From NCBI GenBank assembly GCA_934216625.1, contig CAKQCC010000022.1, positions 1-9,913 on the forward strand: DNA of 9,913 nt, read 5' to 3'. Numbering within the stretch: position 1 is the first letter of the stretch; every line of letters starts with the position of its first letter. The notes beneath the pieces were generated by a model. That model was not told the origin of the DNA, ran no database searches, and worked only from the letters and a program-made list of their open reading frames with translations. Shown here piece by piece: positions 1 to 7,349 of this stretch. This DNA is from an uncultured Lactobacillaceae bacterium (GTDB taxonomy: Bacteria; Bacillota; Bacilli; Lactobacillales; Lactobacillaceae). Both the position numbers and the translations under genes were made by a program.

Positions 1-1657
1 CTTCGACCGTTTCACCGGTCTTCCTGATCTTAACTTCCACGATCCCTTGGTCAGCTTTTCGACCTACGGTAATGCGTAGCGGAATCCCAATCAGATCAGA
101 ATCAGCAAACTTAACCCCGGCTCGTTTCTTTCGATCGTCCAGCAAAATCTGGTAACCGGCTTGACTCAACTGGTGATCAAGCTTCAAAGCCAGCTTCATC
201 TGAACGTCGTTTTTGACGTTAACTGGAATAATGTGAATATCGAACGGGGCAACCGAAACTGGCCAAACTAAACCGTTCTGATCGGACTGCTGTTCAGCAA
301 TTGCTGACAAGAGCCGGCTTACGCCGATCCCGTAGCAGCCCATAATTACCGGAACCCGACGGCCGTTTTGGTCAAGGACTGTCGCCCCCAGCGCTTTCGA
401 ATAACGGGTGCCCAACTTAAAGATGTGGGCAATTTCAATTCCGGGAGTAAATTTCAAATGACCTTCACCATTCGGTGCCAAGTCGCCTTCGTGAATCACT
501 CGTAAGTCGGTGTAAGCGTCAACTTTAAAATCACGACCGGGGTTAACGTTGACGTAATCATAACCATCTTGATTAGCACCCACGACGGTATTAGTCATTG
601 TTTTCACATAATCATCAGCCAAAACTTTAATCTTGGCCTGTGGCTTAATCGGACCAACGTACCCTGCACTAGCTCCCAAAACCTTTTCAATTTGGTCATG
701 GTCAGCTAAATCCAAGAAATCGGCCGAGAGGTAATTCTTCAGTTTAGTACTATTGACGTCGAAATCACCGCGAACCATCACCAAGACGGGTTGCTTCTTG
801 TTAGCGATAAAGAGGACGCTCTTGATAATTTGGCTTGGCTTTAGCTTCAGGAACCGGGCTAATTTATTAATTGTCTTAGTATTGGGACACGCTTTTTTGG
901 TCAACGGTCGTGCCGCTTCTGATGATTTTTTAGCGGTGCACTTACTAGTGGCCATTTCTAAATTAGCTTGGTAGTCACCCTGATCTGAATAAACGATGGT
1001 GTCTTCACCAACAGCGGCCGGTGCCGAAAATTCTTGGGAATCAGAGCCACCCATGGCACCACCGTTCCCAATGATCGGTCGGTACTTTAGCTGCATCTGA
1101 TCAAAGATCCGGCGGTAAGCCCGGTCCATCTGGTGATAAATCCGGTCTAAGTCTTGATCGTTTAAGCTAAAGGAATAAGCATCTTTCATGATAAATTCAC
1201 GACCGCGCAAAAGGCCGTACCGGGGCCGGTTTTCGTCCCGATACTTCGATTGAATCTGGTACAGAACCAGCGGTAAATTTTTGTAAGAACTAATGGTGTC
1301 ACGAATTAGGGCCGTAAACGTTTCTTCGTGGGTCGGGCCTAAAATATAATCGGTTCCCCGGCGATTCTTGAATTTAAACAATTCCGGACCGTAAGTGTCG
1401 TAACGACCCGACTCTTTCCACAATTTAGCAGGAAGGATTGCCGGGACCAGCATTCGACTAGCCCCGATTGAATTCATTTCTTTAGTGATAATTCGTTCAA
1501 CGTTCTGAATGACCCGATAAGCTAACGGTAAATAAGCGTACATCCCAGCTGAAATCTGTCGAATGTAGCCGCCACGCAGCATCATGATATGGCTGAGTGC
1601 TTTCGCGCCCTTTGGCTTCTGCTTCAAAGTCGGAATTAACATTCTAGACTGTCTCAT
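1..1657 (-). CDS. proS: Prolyl-tRNA synthetase, bacterial type with editing insertion (3' end outside window)
   Basis: This class II aminoacyl-tRNA synthetase charges tRNA-Pro with proline in the cytoplasm. About 552 codons are visible and the frame is still open at the left edge; the family is about 570 residues in lactobacilli, so only about 20 C-terminal residues are missing. Visible landmarks are GPTHEETF (about 107-114), the motif 2 region RDENRPRYG...RGREF (about 140-155), an insertion domain of the YbaK-like editing type (about 250-390, with GASAGYVGP), motif 3 GCYGIGVSRLLSAIAEQ (about 439-455) and an anticodon-binding region beginning WPVSVAPFDIHIIPV (about 464-478). The ATG at 1657-1655 is preceded by GAGGAG (1664-1669) with a 6-nt spacer. 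It starts 26 nt after rseP with no terminator between, so it is probably the distal gene of the pyrH-rseP run. Family assignment is from sequence motifs; co-transcription is inferred. Confidence 0.97.
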   Translation of the reverse strand, partial: MRQSRMLIPTLKQKPKGAKALSHIMMLRGGYIRQISAGMYAYLPLAYRVIQNVERIITKEMNSIGASRMLVPAILPAKLWKESGRYDTYGPELFKFKNRRGTDYILGPTHEETFTALIRDTISSYKNLPLVLYQIQSKYRDENRPRYGLLRGREFIMKDAYSFSLNDQDLDRIYHQMDRAYRRIFDQMQLKYRPIIGNGGAMGGSDSQEFSAPAAVGEDTIVYSDQGDYQANLEMATSKCTAKKSSEAARPLTKKACPNTKTINKLARFLKLKPSQIIKSVLFIANKKQPVLVMVRGDFDVNSTKLKNYLSADFLDLADHDQIEKVLGASAGYVGPIKPQAKIKVLADDYVKTMTNTVVGANQDGYDYVNVNPGRDFKVDAYTDLRVIHEGDLAPNGEGHLKFTPGIEIAHIFKLGTRYSKALGATVLDQNGRRVPVIMGCYGIGVSRLLSAIAEQQSDQNGLVWPVSVAPFDIHIIPVNVKNDVQMKLALKLDHQLSQAGYQILLDDRKKRAGVKFADSDLIGIPLRITVGRKADQGIVEVKIRKTGETVE

Positions 1658-1683
1658 AAAAAGCTCCTCAATTTTTTAATTTA

Positions 1684-2958
1684 CTAATGAATAAAGTAAC
1701 GTTCAAGATCGTTCCAGGTTACCAAGACCATTAAAATAATAATCAGGACAAAGCCAACCAGCGTGATCGCCGTTTCCACGTTTTCGGAAATCGGTTTTCG
1801 GCGAACGGCTTCAACCAGATTCAAGATTATTTTACCACCATCTAAAGCCGGAATTGGTAATAAGTTCATAATTGCTAGATTAATTGATAGAAACGCCAGG
1901 AAATTCAACAAGCCCATAACACCCAATTTGGCTGCCTGGGAAGTCGTCGCGAAAATGGCAACCGGACCACCTAAATCATTCAGGCTAAAGTGACCCATCA
2001 CCATGTATTTAAGGAAGTGAAACAACTGCCTGGTCATTCCCCAGGTTTGCGAAAATCCGGAAAGCAGCTCAGCACGAGGACTGTGGTTAAGCGTCTGCTC
2101 AATTCCAATTACTCCGTAGGGTTTTCGGTTCATCATTTTAGACTTAGTGGTTAAACGAACCGAACGTACCCGGTGATCATGATCAATCCTTAAATCAACT
2201 TTCCGGTGCGGACGCGTCGCAATTTGTTTCCTTAATTTTAACCAGTTCGGGGTCGCGTGATGATTAACCGATAAAATCCTGGAGTCGTTTTTAATTCCGG
2301 CCACCCGGGCTACCGAATCATGTGGCAAAACGTTAATTCGGTTAGTGTTGGTCATTACCCCGCCTTGAACAAACGAGAGTAATGCGTAAGCAATGATCGC
2401 CAATAAAATATTGTTGAAGACCCCGGCAAAATTAGTTAAAAGTTTTTTGCCGACCGGTGCCGACTGAAACTGAACGTCAACCGGCGCAATTTGAACTTCG
2501 GTGCCGTCACGCTCGATCAAAGTGGCGTCATGATTAACCGAGAATCGACGAATTTGACTTTCGTCGCCGTTTACGTAGCCCTTAATCCAAAGTCGGCGCT
2601 CCAGATCGGATTTTACCACTTCAATCGGCAGACCCTTTAGCATTTTCTGTTGATGACTAGTGTCAATTGATTTAACCCGGTGATGAGCGTCAAATTTAAG
2701 GCTAACGGCGGTTCCGGGCCGAATCTCCAAATCCTCATCATCAGCGCTGCCGGCCATTCGAACGTAACCGCCTAACGGTAACAGCCGCAACGTATAAGTG
2801 GTGCCGTTGTAGCGATGGTAAAAAATCTTGGGACCCATCCCGACCGAAAATTCACGAACCAAAATTCCGGATTTCTTGGCGACAATAAAGTGACCAAATT
2901 CGTGAACGATCACTAAGATTCCAAAAATAACGATAAAAGCAATGATCGTGGTAATCAA
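1684..2958 (-). CDS. rseP: RIP metalloprotease RseP (site-2 protease family)
   Basis: This is an integral-membrane zinc protease (424 aa) that cleaves transmembrane substrates within the bilayer; relatives process anti-sigma factors and remnant signal peptides. The N-terminal membrane helix carries the zinc motif HEFGH (residues 19-23). It is followed by the conserved GMGPKIF and PLGGYVRMAG region (about 40-70), a central helix (about 180-200), a PDZ-like region (about 205-290) and the C-terminal NLLPIPALDGG motif (365-375), whose Asp supplies the third zinc ligand. A final hydrophobic helix spans about 396-414. Start: no ATG is in the right place. The start is TTG (2958-2956), with GAGGCG upstream at 9-nt spacing, and it gives the family's usual N-terminus. 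It lies 16 nt after cdsA. The usual AGPxxN motif of the central helix reads AGVFNN here (Val180 for Pro). The substrate cannot be read from the sequence. Confidence 0.96.
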   Translation of the reverse strand: MITTIIAFIVIFGILVIVHEFGHFIVAKKSGILVREFSVGMGPKIFYHRYNGTTYTLRLLPLGGYVRMAGSADDEDLEIRPGTAVSLKFDAHHRVKSIDTSHQQKMLKGLPIEVVKSDLERRLWIKGYVNGDESQIRRFSVNHDATLIERDGTEVQIAPVDVQFQSAPVGKKLLTNFAGVFNNILLAIIAYALLSFVQGGVMTNTNRINVLPHDSVARVAGIKNDSRILSVNHHATPNWLKLRKQIATRPHRKVDLRIDHDHRVRSVRLTTKSKMMNRKPYGVIGIEQTLNHSPRAELLSGFSQTWGMTRQLFHFLKYMVMGHFSLNDLGGPVAIFATTSQAAKLGVMGLLNFLAFLSINLAIMNLLPIPALDGGKIILNLVEAVRRKPISENVETAITLVGFVLIIILMVLVTWNDLERYFIH

Positions 2959-2974
2959 ATGATTTCGCCTCGCT

Positions 2975-3763
2975 TTAGATGATTCCTAGCAAATGCAGGA
3001 CGGGCAAAACAAACAGGAGGCTGTCAAAGCGGTCCAGGATCCCACCGTGGCCGGGTAAAATCTTACCAGAATCTTTAACCCCGTAATGACGCTTCACCGC
3101 TGACTCAACTAAATCACCAAACTGGCTGACGACCGAAAGAAACAGCGTTATGATCAGCATCGTTAAATGCCCGTAAGCATTAATCGGGAAGAATGATAAC
3201 CAAGCCGTTCCGACGATCAAAGCCAGAACCGAACCACCAACGGCGCCTTCCCAAGTTTTGTGGGGACTAATGTGAGGAGCCAGCTTGTGGCGACCGAAAC
3301 CTTTGCCACACAAGTACGCGCCGGTATCAGTTGACCAAACCAAAAACAAGGCGTAAAAAATGGTGTCAATTCCGTCAATTCGGGCATCCAAGAAATAATG
3401 AAAACCCATTCCAACGTACAGGGTCGCCAATGTAATCACTCCGGCCCGGTCAAACGAGAACAAATTCCGGGTGGTAACGGTCCGCAGCAGCAGCAACATC
3501 ACCATTAAATAAAACAGGAACTTTGCGTTAAAAGCCGCTGGAAGTGCATGAAACCAACTTCCTGGAACGATTAAAATCAAAACCGCCACGTAAGCAATGA
3601 TCGCTTCCGGAGAAATCAGCAGGTGCTTTTGCATAATCAAAATTTCAATTAACGCGATTAGCCCCAATAACGCGGCTAAGCAGTCAATCCAAAGTCCACC
3701 GGTAATCACGATGGGAACGAAAATCAACAGCGCAATTACTGCGGTAATAATTCTGGTCTTCAT
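2975..3763 (-). CDS. cdsA: Phosphatidate cytidylyltransferase (CDP-diacylglycerol synthase)
   Basis: This polytopic membrane enzyme (262 aa) converts phosphatidic acid and CTP into CDP-diacylglycerol, the precursor of phosphatidylglycerol and cardiolipin. The protein is dominated by hydrophobic helices from the N-terminus onward. Near the C-terminus (about 221-247) it carries the family signature: SAVKR, then KDSG, then LPGHGGILDRFD, with the metal-binding acidic residues intact. WSTDTGAYLCGKGFGRHKL and SPHKTWEG (about 143-173) are also typical. Length is normal. The ATG at 3763-3761 follows GAGGGAG with an 8-nt spacer and sits 13 nt after the uppS stop, so it lies in the same transcription unit. 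The uppS-cdsA-rseP-proS order is common in Bacillota. Confidence 0.97.
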   Translation of the reverse strand: MKTRIITAVIALLIFVPIVITGGLWIDCLAALLGLIALIEILIMQKHLLISPEAIIAYVAVLILIVPGSWFHALPAAFNAKFLFYLMVMLLLLRTVTTRNLFSFDRAGVITLATLYVGMGFHYFLDARIDGIDTIFYALFLVWSTDTGAYLCGKGFGRHKLAPHISPHKTWEGAVGGSVLALIVGTAWLSFFPINAYGHLTMLIITLFLSVVSQFGDLVESAVKRHYGVKDSGKILPGHGGILDRFDSLLFVLPVLHLLGII

Positions 3764-3776
3764 ATTTCAATCTCCC

Positions 3777-4544
3777 TCACGAATTTTTTAAGCCACCAAA
3801 GCGCCGGTGCCGTTGCTGGTACTGAGCAATCGAATCAATTAACGTGTCTTGATCAAAATCAGGCCAGTATTCCGGGCGGAAAACAAACTCACTGTAAGCA
3901 ATCTGCCAGAGCAAGAAATTAGAAATGCGTTCCTCACCACTAGTCCTGATTAGCAAATCGGGATCCGCTAAATGACCCAGGAAACCGGTCATCAAATGCT
4001 TGGCAAATAATTGCGGTGTGATCTCATCAATCCGTAGCTGATGACGTTGAACAGCTGCAGCAATCTGCTTAGTGGCCGTCACGATTTCATCACGTCCGCC
4101 ATAATTAACGGCGAAGTTAAGCACCATCCCGTCGCAATCCTTGGTGTCAGCAACTGCCGAACGAATTGCTTTCCGGGTATTTTGCGGTAACCGGTTCAAA
4201 TAACCGATTGCCCTAACTTGAACGTTATTCTTAATTAAATCCGGAATAAAATGATTAAAAAAGCGTCGGGGCAAACTCATAATGTAATTAACTTCTTTAG
4301 CCGGACGCCGCCAGTTTTCGGTTGAAAACGCGTAAAGTGTTAGGACTTTAACCCCAACGTGACTCGCCGCCAAAGCAACCGGTTTGATTGCTTCCATTCC
4401 GTGCTTATGGCCTACAATCCGTGGTAAATGCCGCTGCTTAGCCCAGCGACCGTTACCGTCCATAATAATTGCGACGTGATGCGGAATGCGGTTTGGATCC
4501 AACTTTTGATTCATTACTTCATCAATTCCTTTATTATTGGTCAT
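3777..4544 (-). CDS. uppS: Undecaprenyl diphosphate synthase (cis-prenyltransferase)
   Basis: This cytoplasmic or peripheral membrane enzyme elongates farnesyl diphosphate with isopentenyl diphosphate to the C55 carrier lipid used for peptidoglycan and teichoic acid assembly. Landmarks are IIMDGNGRWA with the catalytic Asp at about residue 29, GHKHGM (45-50), YAFSTENWRRP (71-81), LNFAVNYGGR (142-151) and the C-terminal RTSGEERISNFLLWQIAYSE (200-219), all intact. Two starts are possible. The ATG at 4544 overlaps the upstream stop as ATGA, which suggests translational coupling, and gives 255 aa. The ATG at 4514 gives 245 aa and resembles the usual family start, with AAAGGA 12 nt upstream, a rather long spacing. 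I chose the coupled start but cannot exclude the second. Confidence 0.96.
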   Translation of the reverse strand: MTNNKGIDEVMNQKLDPNRIPHHVAIIMDGNGRWAKQRHLPRIVGHKHGMEAIKPVALAASHVGVKVLTLYAFSTENWRRPAKEVNYIMSLPRRFFNHFIPDLIKNNVQVRAIGYLNRLPQNTRKAIRSAVADTKDCDGMVLNFAVNYGGRDEIVTATKQIAAAVQRHQLRIDEITPQLFAKHLMTGFLGHLADPDLLIRTSGEERISNFLLWQIAYSEFVFRPEYWPDFDQDTLIDSIAQYQQRHRRFGGLKNS

Positions 4545-4957
4545 TTAACCAAACGCCACTCACCGTGCTTAGTTTCGGTTAAAGTCGTGAAATACTTCAG
4601 CAGCTGGTTAGCGTGATCAGGGGCTCGACGTCCCAAAAGGTTAAGGCCCTTTCCGGTTGGCATCGGATCTAATAAGCTAGTAACTTCCCGATGTTTTTCC
4701 GGACGAATTTTTGCCTTAGCGAAAGCCAAGATCCAGTCGTCCTCGACCAGTTTAGCAGCCACCATAAATAAATTAAATTTTTTCGAAAGGTAAATTGGCA
4801 TCACAAAGACACCCTTTTGAATCCGCTGAAAATGATTACCGCGATAATCAAACAGCTGAAGATTATCATCAGTTAAACGATGATTTAATCGAAACACCAG
4901 GTGGTCAAATTTAGGCGTTCCGGGCGTAACCGTCAAATTATTTTCGTGATTTGCCAA
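4541..4957 (-). CDS. Unrecognised small protein between frr and uppS (138 aa)
   Basis: I do not recognise a family. It appears to be a real gene: the frame is open for 138 codons on the coding strand of the operon, sits 21 nt after frr, has AAGGA (4967-4971) 9 nt before a TTG start (4957-4955), and ends in an ATGA overlap with uppS. The product has no cysteine, no N-terminal signal peptide and no clear membrane helix. It looks soluble and basic, with a central alternating hydrophobic stretch (about residues 49-71, GVFVMPIYL then NLFMVAAKLV) that could form beta strands and an Arg/Lys-rich part at 85-112. In the Bacillota known to me, frr is usually followed directly by uppS, so this is an extra gene. 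Position alone would hint at a link to translation recycling or envelope lipid synthesis, but no function can be assigned. Confidence 0.8.
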   Translation of the reverse strand: MANHENNLTVTPGTPKFDHLVFRLNHRLTDDNLQLFDYRGNHFQRIQKGVFVMPIYLSKKFNLFMVAAKLVEDDWILAFAKAKIRPEKHREVTSLLDPMPTGKGLNLLGRRAPDHANQLLKYFTTLTETKHGEWRLVK

Positions 4958-4978
4958 AGTTAAATTTCCTTAATCCGA

Positions 4979-5545
4979 TTATTCAGACTGAATTTCATTT
5001 TGCTTATCTTTAACCGCCTGGTCAACGTTTGAAGTCGAAGCATTAGTAATTTTTTGAATCTGATCAGCTAACCGGTGCATTTGGTCATCAGTAATGTCAC
5101 TATTCTGATCACCCTTTTTAATGTCGTCCATCGCTTCCCGACGAACGTTCCGAACGGCGACCTTACTCTTTTCGCCCATTGCCTTGACTTTCTTGGATAA
5201 TTCATCGCGGCGGTCATCGGTCAACTGCGGAATGACCAACCGGATTACGTCACCGTCGTTAGTCGGGTTAAGCCCGATGTTAGCTTTCAAGATTCCTTCT
5301 TCAATGTTCTTTAATGAATCCTTAACGTAGGGGGTAATCATTAAAACCCGCGGTTCCGGGGTCGTAATCGAAGCCATCTGGTTAATCGGGGTCGGGGTTC
5401 CGTAATATTCAGCCTTAACCCCAGACAAAATACTGGCGTTGGCTCGACCAGCCCGAACCGTTCCTAAATCATGTTTTAAGACCTGAACGGCCTGGTTCAT
5501 CTTCTTACGACTAGTTTTCAAAACTTGATTCGAATTAAACATCAT
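4979..5545 (-). CDS. frr: Ribosome recycling factor
   Basis: This protein (188 aa; the family is about 185) acts with EF-G after termination to split the 70S ribosome from mRNA and deacylated tRNA. Characteristic segments are GTVRAGRANASIL (about 28-40), YYGTPTPINQMASI (47-60), LVIPQLTDDRRDEL (103-116) and VRNVRREAMDDIKK (131-144), the last two lying in the long-helix domain I. The start is a tandem ATG ATG (5545-5540). AAAGGA lies 7 nt upstream of the first ATG and overlaps the pyrH stop codon, so coupling to pyrH is likely. The downstream neighbour is the unrecognised 138-residue gene. Confidence 0.97.
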   Translation of the reverse strand: MMFNSNQVLKTSRKKMNQAVQVLKHDLGTVRAGRANASILSGVKAEYYGTPTPINQMASITTPEPRVLMITPYVKDSLKNIEEGILKANIGLNPTNDGDVIRLVIPQLTDDRRDELSKKVKAMGEKSKVAVRNVRREAMDDIKKGDQNSDITDDQMHRLADQIQKITNASTSNVDQAVKDKQNEIQSE

Positions 5546-5556
5546 TAACCATTCCT

Positions 5557-6273
5557 TTAATCAATTAAAGTCCCGATTTGGGCGCCGCTAACAATTCGGT
5601 TCAAACTACCGGCCTGCTTAAAGTCAAAAACCACTAACGGGATCCGGTTCTCCATTGCCAAAGAGCAAGCCGTCATGTCCATCACTTTCAAGTGTTTCTG
5701 AATTAAATCAACGTACCGCAAATGAGCATATTTGGTAGCGTGCGGATCTTGATTCGGGTCAGCGGAATAAACCCCGTCAACCCCGTTCTTAGCCATCAAA
5801 ATTGCGTCGGCATGAATTTCGGCAGCCCGAAGAACCGCGGTAGTGTCGGTTGAAAAATACGGATTACCGATTCCACCGCCGAAAATTACCACCTGGTGAT
5901 GCCGTAACTCGTTTAACGCGGCTGGTAAGCGATACGGAGCCGCAACCTGTTGAATCGGAATTGAAGTTTGAACCGTTGCCGGGATCCCGGCCGATTGAAA
6001 CCCATCTTCTAAAGCCAAGCTGTTCATTACGGTTGCCAGCATCCCAATATAGTCGGCGCGGCTGCGCTCCATTCCTAATTGAGCGCCGGTGACTCCGCGC
6101 CACATGTTGCCACCGCCGCAAACAATCGCGATCTGAATCCCGGTTGAATAAAGTGACTTGACCTTCTGGGCAACTTGCTTAATCACTTGCGGATTAATCC
6201 CGTGTCCTTGGGAACCCGCTAAAGCTTCACCGCTAATTTTTAAAACGATTCGTTGATACTTCAAATTCGCCAT
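5557..6273 (-). CDS. pyrH: UMP kinase (uridylate kinase)
   Basis: This cytoplasmic amino acid kinase-fold enzyme (238 aa) phosphorylates UMP to UDP with ATP, the first shared step toward UTP and CTP. Visible motifs are VLKISGEAL (10-18), CGGGNMWRG (52-60), [13 protein letters not shown] (72-84), [16 protein letters not shown] (131-146), [12 protein letters not shown] (162-173) and MDMTA (198-202). Length is normal. The ATG at 6273-6271 gives the standard N-terminus, but the upstream bases (AAAGCTGGA) make a poor Shine-Dalgarno site, weaker than at the other genes here. The gene begins 42 nt after the base of the tsf terminator hairpin. It is the first gene of the tightly packed pyrH-to-proS run. 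Confidence 0.97.
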   Translation of the reverse strand: MANLKYQRIVLKISGEALAGSQGHGINPQVIKQVAQKVKSLYSTGIQIAIVCGGGNMWRGVTGAQLGMERSRADYIGMLATVMNSLALEDGFQSAGIPATVQTSIPIQQVAAPYRLPAALNELRHHQVVIFGGGIGNPYFSTDTTAVLRAAEIHADAILMAKNGVDGVYSADPNQDPHATKYAHLRYVDLIQKHLKVMDMTACSLAMENRIPLVVFDFKQAGSLNRIVSGAQIGTLID

Positions 6274-6312
6274 TCCAGCTTTGCCAACTTTCTAAACGTA
6301 ATTCAGAACAAC

Positions 6313-6350
6313 AAAAAATGTGCCACTCAATAACCCGAGACGGCACATTT
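6313..6350 (-). terminator. Intrinsic terminator after tsf
   Basis: Read on the minus strand, AAATGTGCC (6350-6342) pairs perfectly over 9 bp with GGCACATTT (6324-6316). The 17-nt interior can add a CTC/GAG pairing, and a run of six T residues (6318-6313) closes the signal. It begins about 15 nt after the tsf stop and ends about 40 nt before pyrH. It should end most tsf transcripts, or act as a partial brake on read-through into pyrH. Confidence 0.88.
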
Positions 6351-6365
6351 AACTAAACCTAATTT

Positions 6366-7205
6366 TTATTGCTGATCGTTAGCGGTTTCACCGACTTCGT
6401 AACGAATGAATGACTTCAGCTGGCCGTGATTAGCCTTAACGTATTTCGCAACGGTTTGGTCGGAATTCATCACGAATTGCTGATCGGCTAAGCAAATCTG
6501 GGATAACCGTTTCTTCAAACGGCCGTTAATCATCATTTTAACGATTTTAGCCGGTTTGCCAGAATTAAGCGCTTCCTTCTTCAGAACCGCCTTTTCGTGA
6601 TTCATGCGATCTTCAGAAATGTCACTTGGCACCAAATATTCAGGATCCATGGCGGCAACGTGCATCGCAACGTTACCAGCGACCGAATCATCAGCACCGT
6701 TAACCACGACTAACGAAGCAATCTGGCCGCCGTTGTGAACGTAAATGCCGAAGTGATCATCATCATTCTTCTTAACGATCTGGAACCGGCTCAAATTAAT
6801 GTTTTCGTGAGTAATCTGGGTAATGTAAGTAATGCTGTCTTTGATGGTTCCCTGCTTAGAAGACAACTTCAAAGCGTCAGCAACCGTCTTGGGCTGATGA
6901 GCCAGAATTGCCTTGGCAATCATTGAAACTAAGCCCTGAAATTTGGCGTTAGTCGGTAAGGAATCACTTTCTGAATCAACTTCCAAGATTACCGCAACGT
7001 TACCGTTCGAAACGATCTTGGTTAATCCATTTTCAGTCTTATTGCCGCTGCGCTTCTGGGCCTGTTTAGCACCTTTTTCACGCAAAAGGTCCATTGCTTT
7101 CTTTTCGTCACCGTTCGCCTTAGTTAAGGCTTTCTTAACGTCCATAATTCCGACGTTGGTTTTATCACGTAATGACTTAATCTGATCTAGAGTAACTTTT
7201 GCCAT
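6366..7205 (-). CDS. tsf: Elongation factor Ts
   Basis: This guanine-nucleotide exchange factor (279 aa) regenerates EF-Tu-GTP during translation. The N-terminal UBA-like region has LRDKTNVGIMDVKKALTKAN (12-31) and GDEKKAMDLLREKGAKQAQKR (32-52). The core begins about residue 70 and the protein ends with the typical SQICLADQQFVM and FIRYEVGE. Length is close to that of E. coli EF-Ts. The family motif T-D-F-V, which in E. coli inserts Asp80 and Phe81 against EF-Tu near its Mg2+ site, reads S-D-S-L here (80-83): the Asp is kept and the Phe is Ser. The frame is clean on both sides, so this is substitution and not an obvious frameshift. The ATG at 7205-7203 follows GGGAGG (7213-7218) with a 7-nt spacer. 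It has its own promoter and terminator. Confidence 0.96.
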   Translation of the reverse strand: MAKVTLDQIKSLRDKTNVGIMDVKKALTKANGDEKKAMDLLREKGAKQAQKRSGNKTENGLTKIVSNGNVAVILEVDSESDSLPTNAKFQGLVSMIAKAILAHQPKTVADALKLSSKQGTIKDSITYITQITHENINLSRFQIVKKNDDDHFGIYVHNGGQIASLVVVNGADDSVAGNVAMHVAAMDPEYLVPSDISEDRMNHEKAVLKKEALNSGKPAKIVKMMINGRLKKRLSQICLADQQFVMNSDQTVAKYVKANHGQLKSFIRYEVGETANDQQ

Positions 7206-7260
7206 AATTTGACCTCCCTGAGACCTTTTTCAAAATCTCTTCGTTAATTTCCATTCACTA

Positions 7261-7290
7261 ATTATATCATAAATTAACTGATTGATACCA
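7261..7290 (-). promoter_or_regulatory. Extended -10 promoter for tsf
   Basis: On the minus strand, TGATATAAT (7269-7261) is a consensus TATAAT with the TGn extension. No good -35 is present; TGGTAT at 18-nt spacing (7290-7285) is the nearest. It lies just after the rpsB terminator and would give a tsf leader of about 50 nt. Confidence 0.75.
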
Positions 7291-7294
7291 TAAC

Positions 7295-7333
7295 AAAAAG
7301 CTGTTTATTCCAGCCAAAACAGAATAAACAGCT
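7295..7333 (-). terminator. Intrinsic terminator after rpsB
   Basis: On the minus strand, AGCTGTTTATTC (7333-7322) pairs perfectly over 12 bp with GAATAAACAGCT (7310-7299) across an 11-nt loop and is followed by TTTTT (7299-7295, the first T shared with the stem). It begins about 16 nt after the rpsB stop. It separates rpsB from tsf, two genes often co-transcribed in other bacteria. Confidence 0.93.
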
Positions 7334-7349
7334 CAATTCTTTAAATTAA

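Noticed and set aside
753..974. 73-codon plus-strand frame inside proS
   Set aside because: It is antisense to the editing domain of a well-conserved gene, with no ribosome site or promoter evidence.
1763..1993. 76-codon plus-strand frame opposite rseP
   Set aside because: It mirrors the conserved C-terminal zinc motif region of rseP; its composition reflects the complementary strand and not a protein.
5850..6121. Overlapping open frames on both strands inside pyrH (80 and 85 codons)
   Set aside because: They lie wholly inside a clear UMP kinase gene, show no conserved motif or placed ribosome site, and are expected by chance in this GC range.
6957..6968. Possible frameshift explaining the SDSL motif in EF-Ts
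   Set aside because: The same frame gives well-aligned EF-Ts sequence on both sides of the motif, so substitutions fit better than an indel.
6943..7185. 80-codon plus-strand frame opposite tsf
   Set aside because: It is antisense to the conserved EF-Ts N-terminus and no independent signal supports it.
7295..7333. Hairpins at 7295-7333 and 6313-6350 as parts of a repeat family or mobile-element ends
   Set aside because: The two have unrelated stem sequences and each sits directly after a gene with a T-run, as terminators do.
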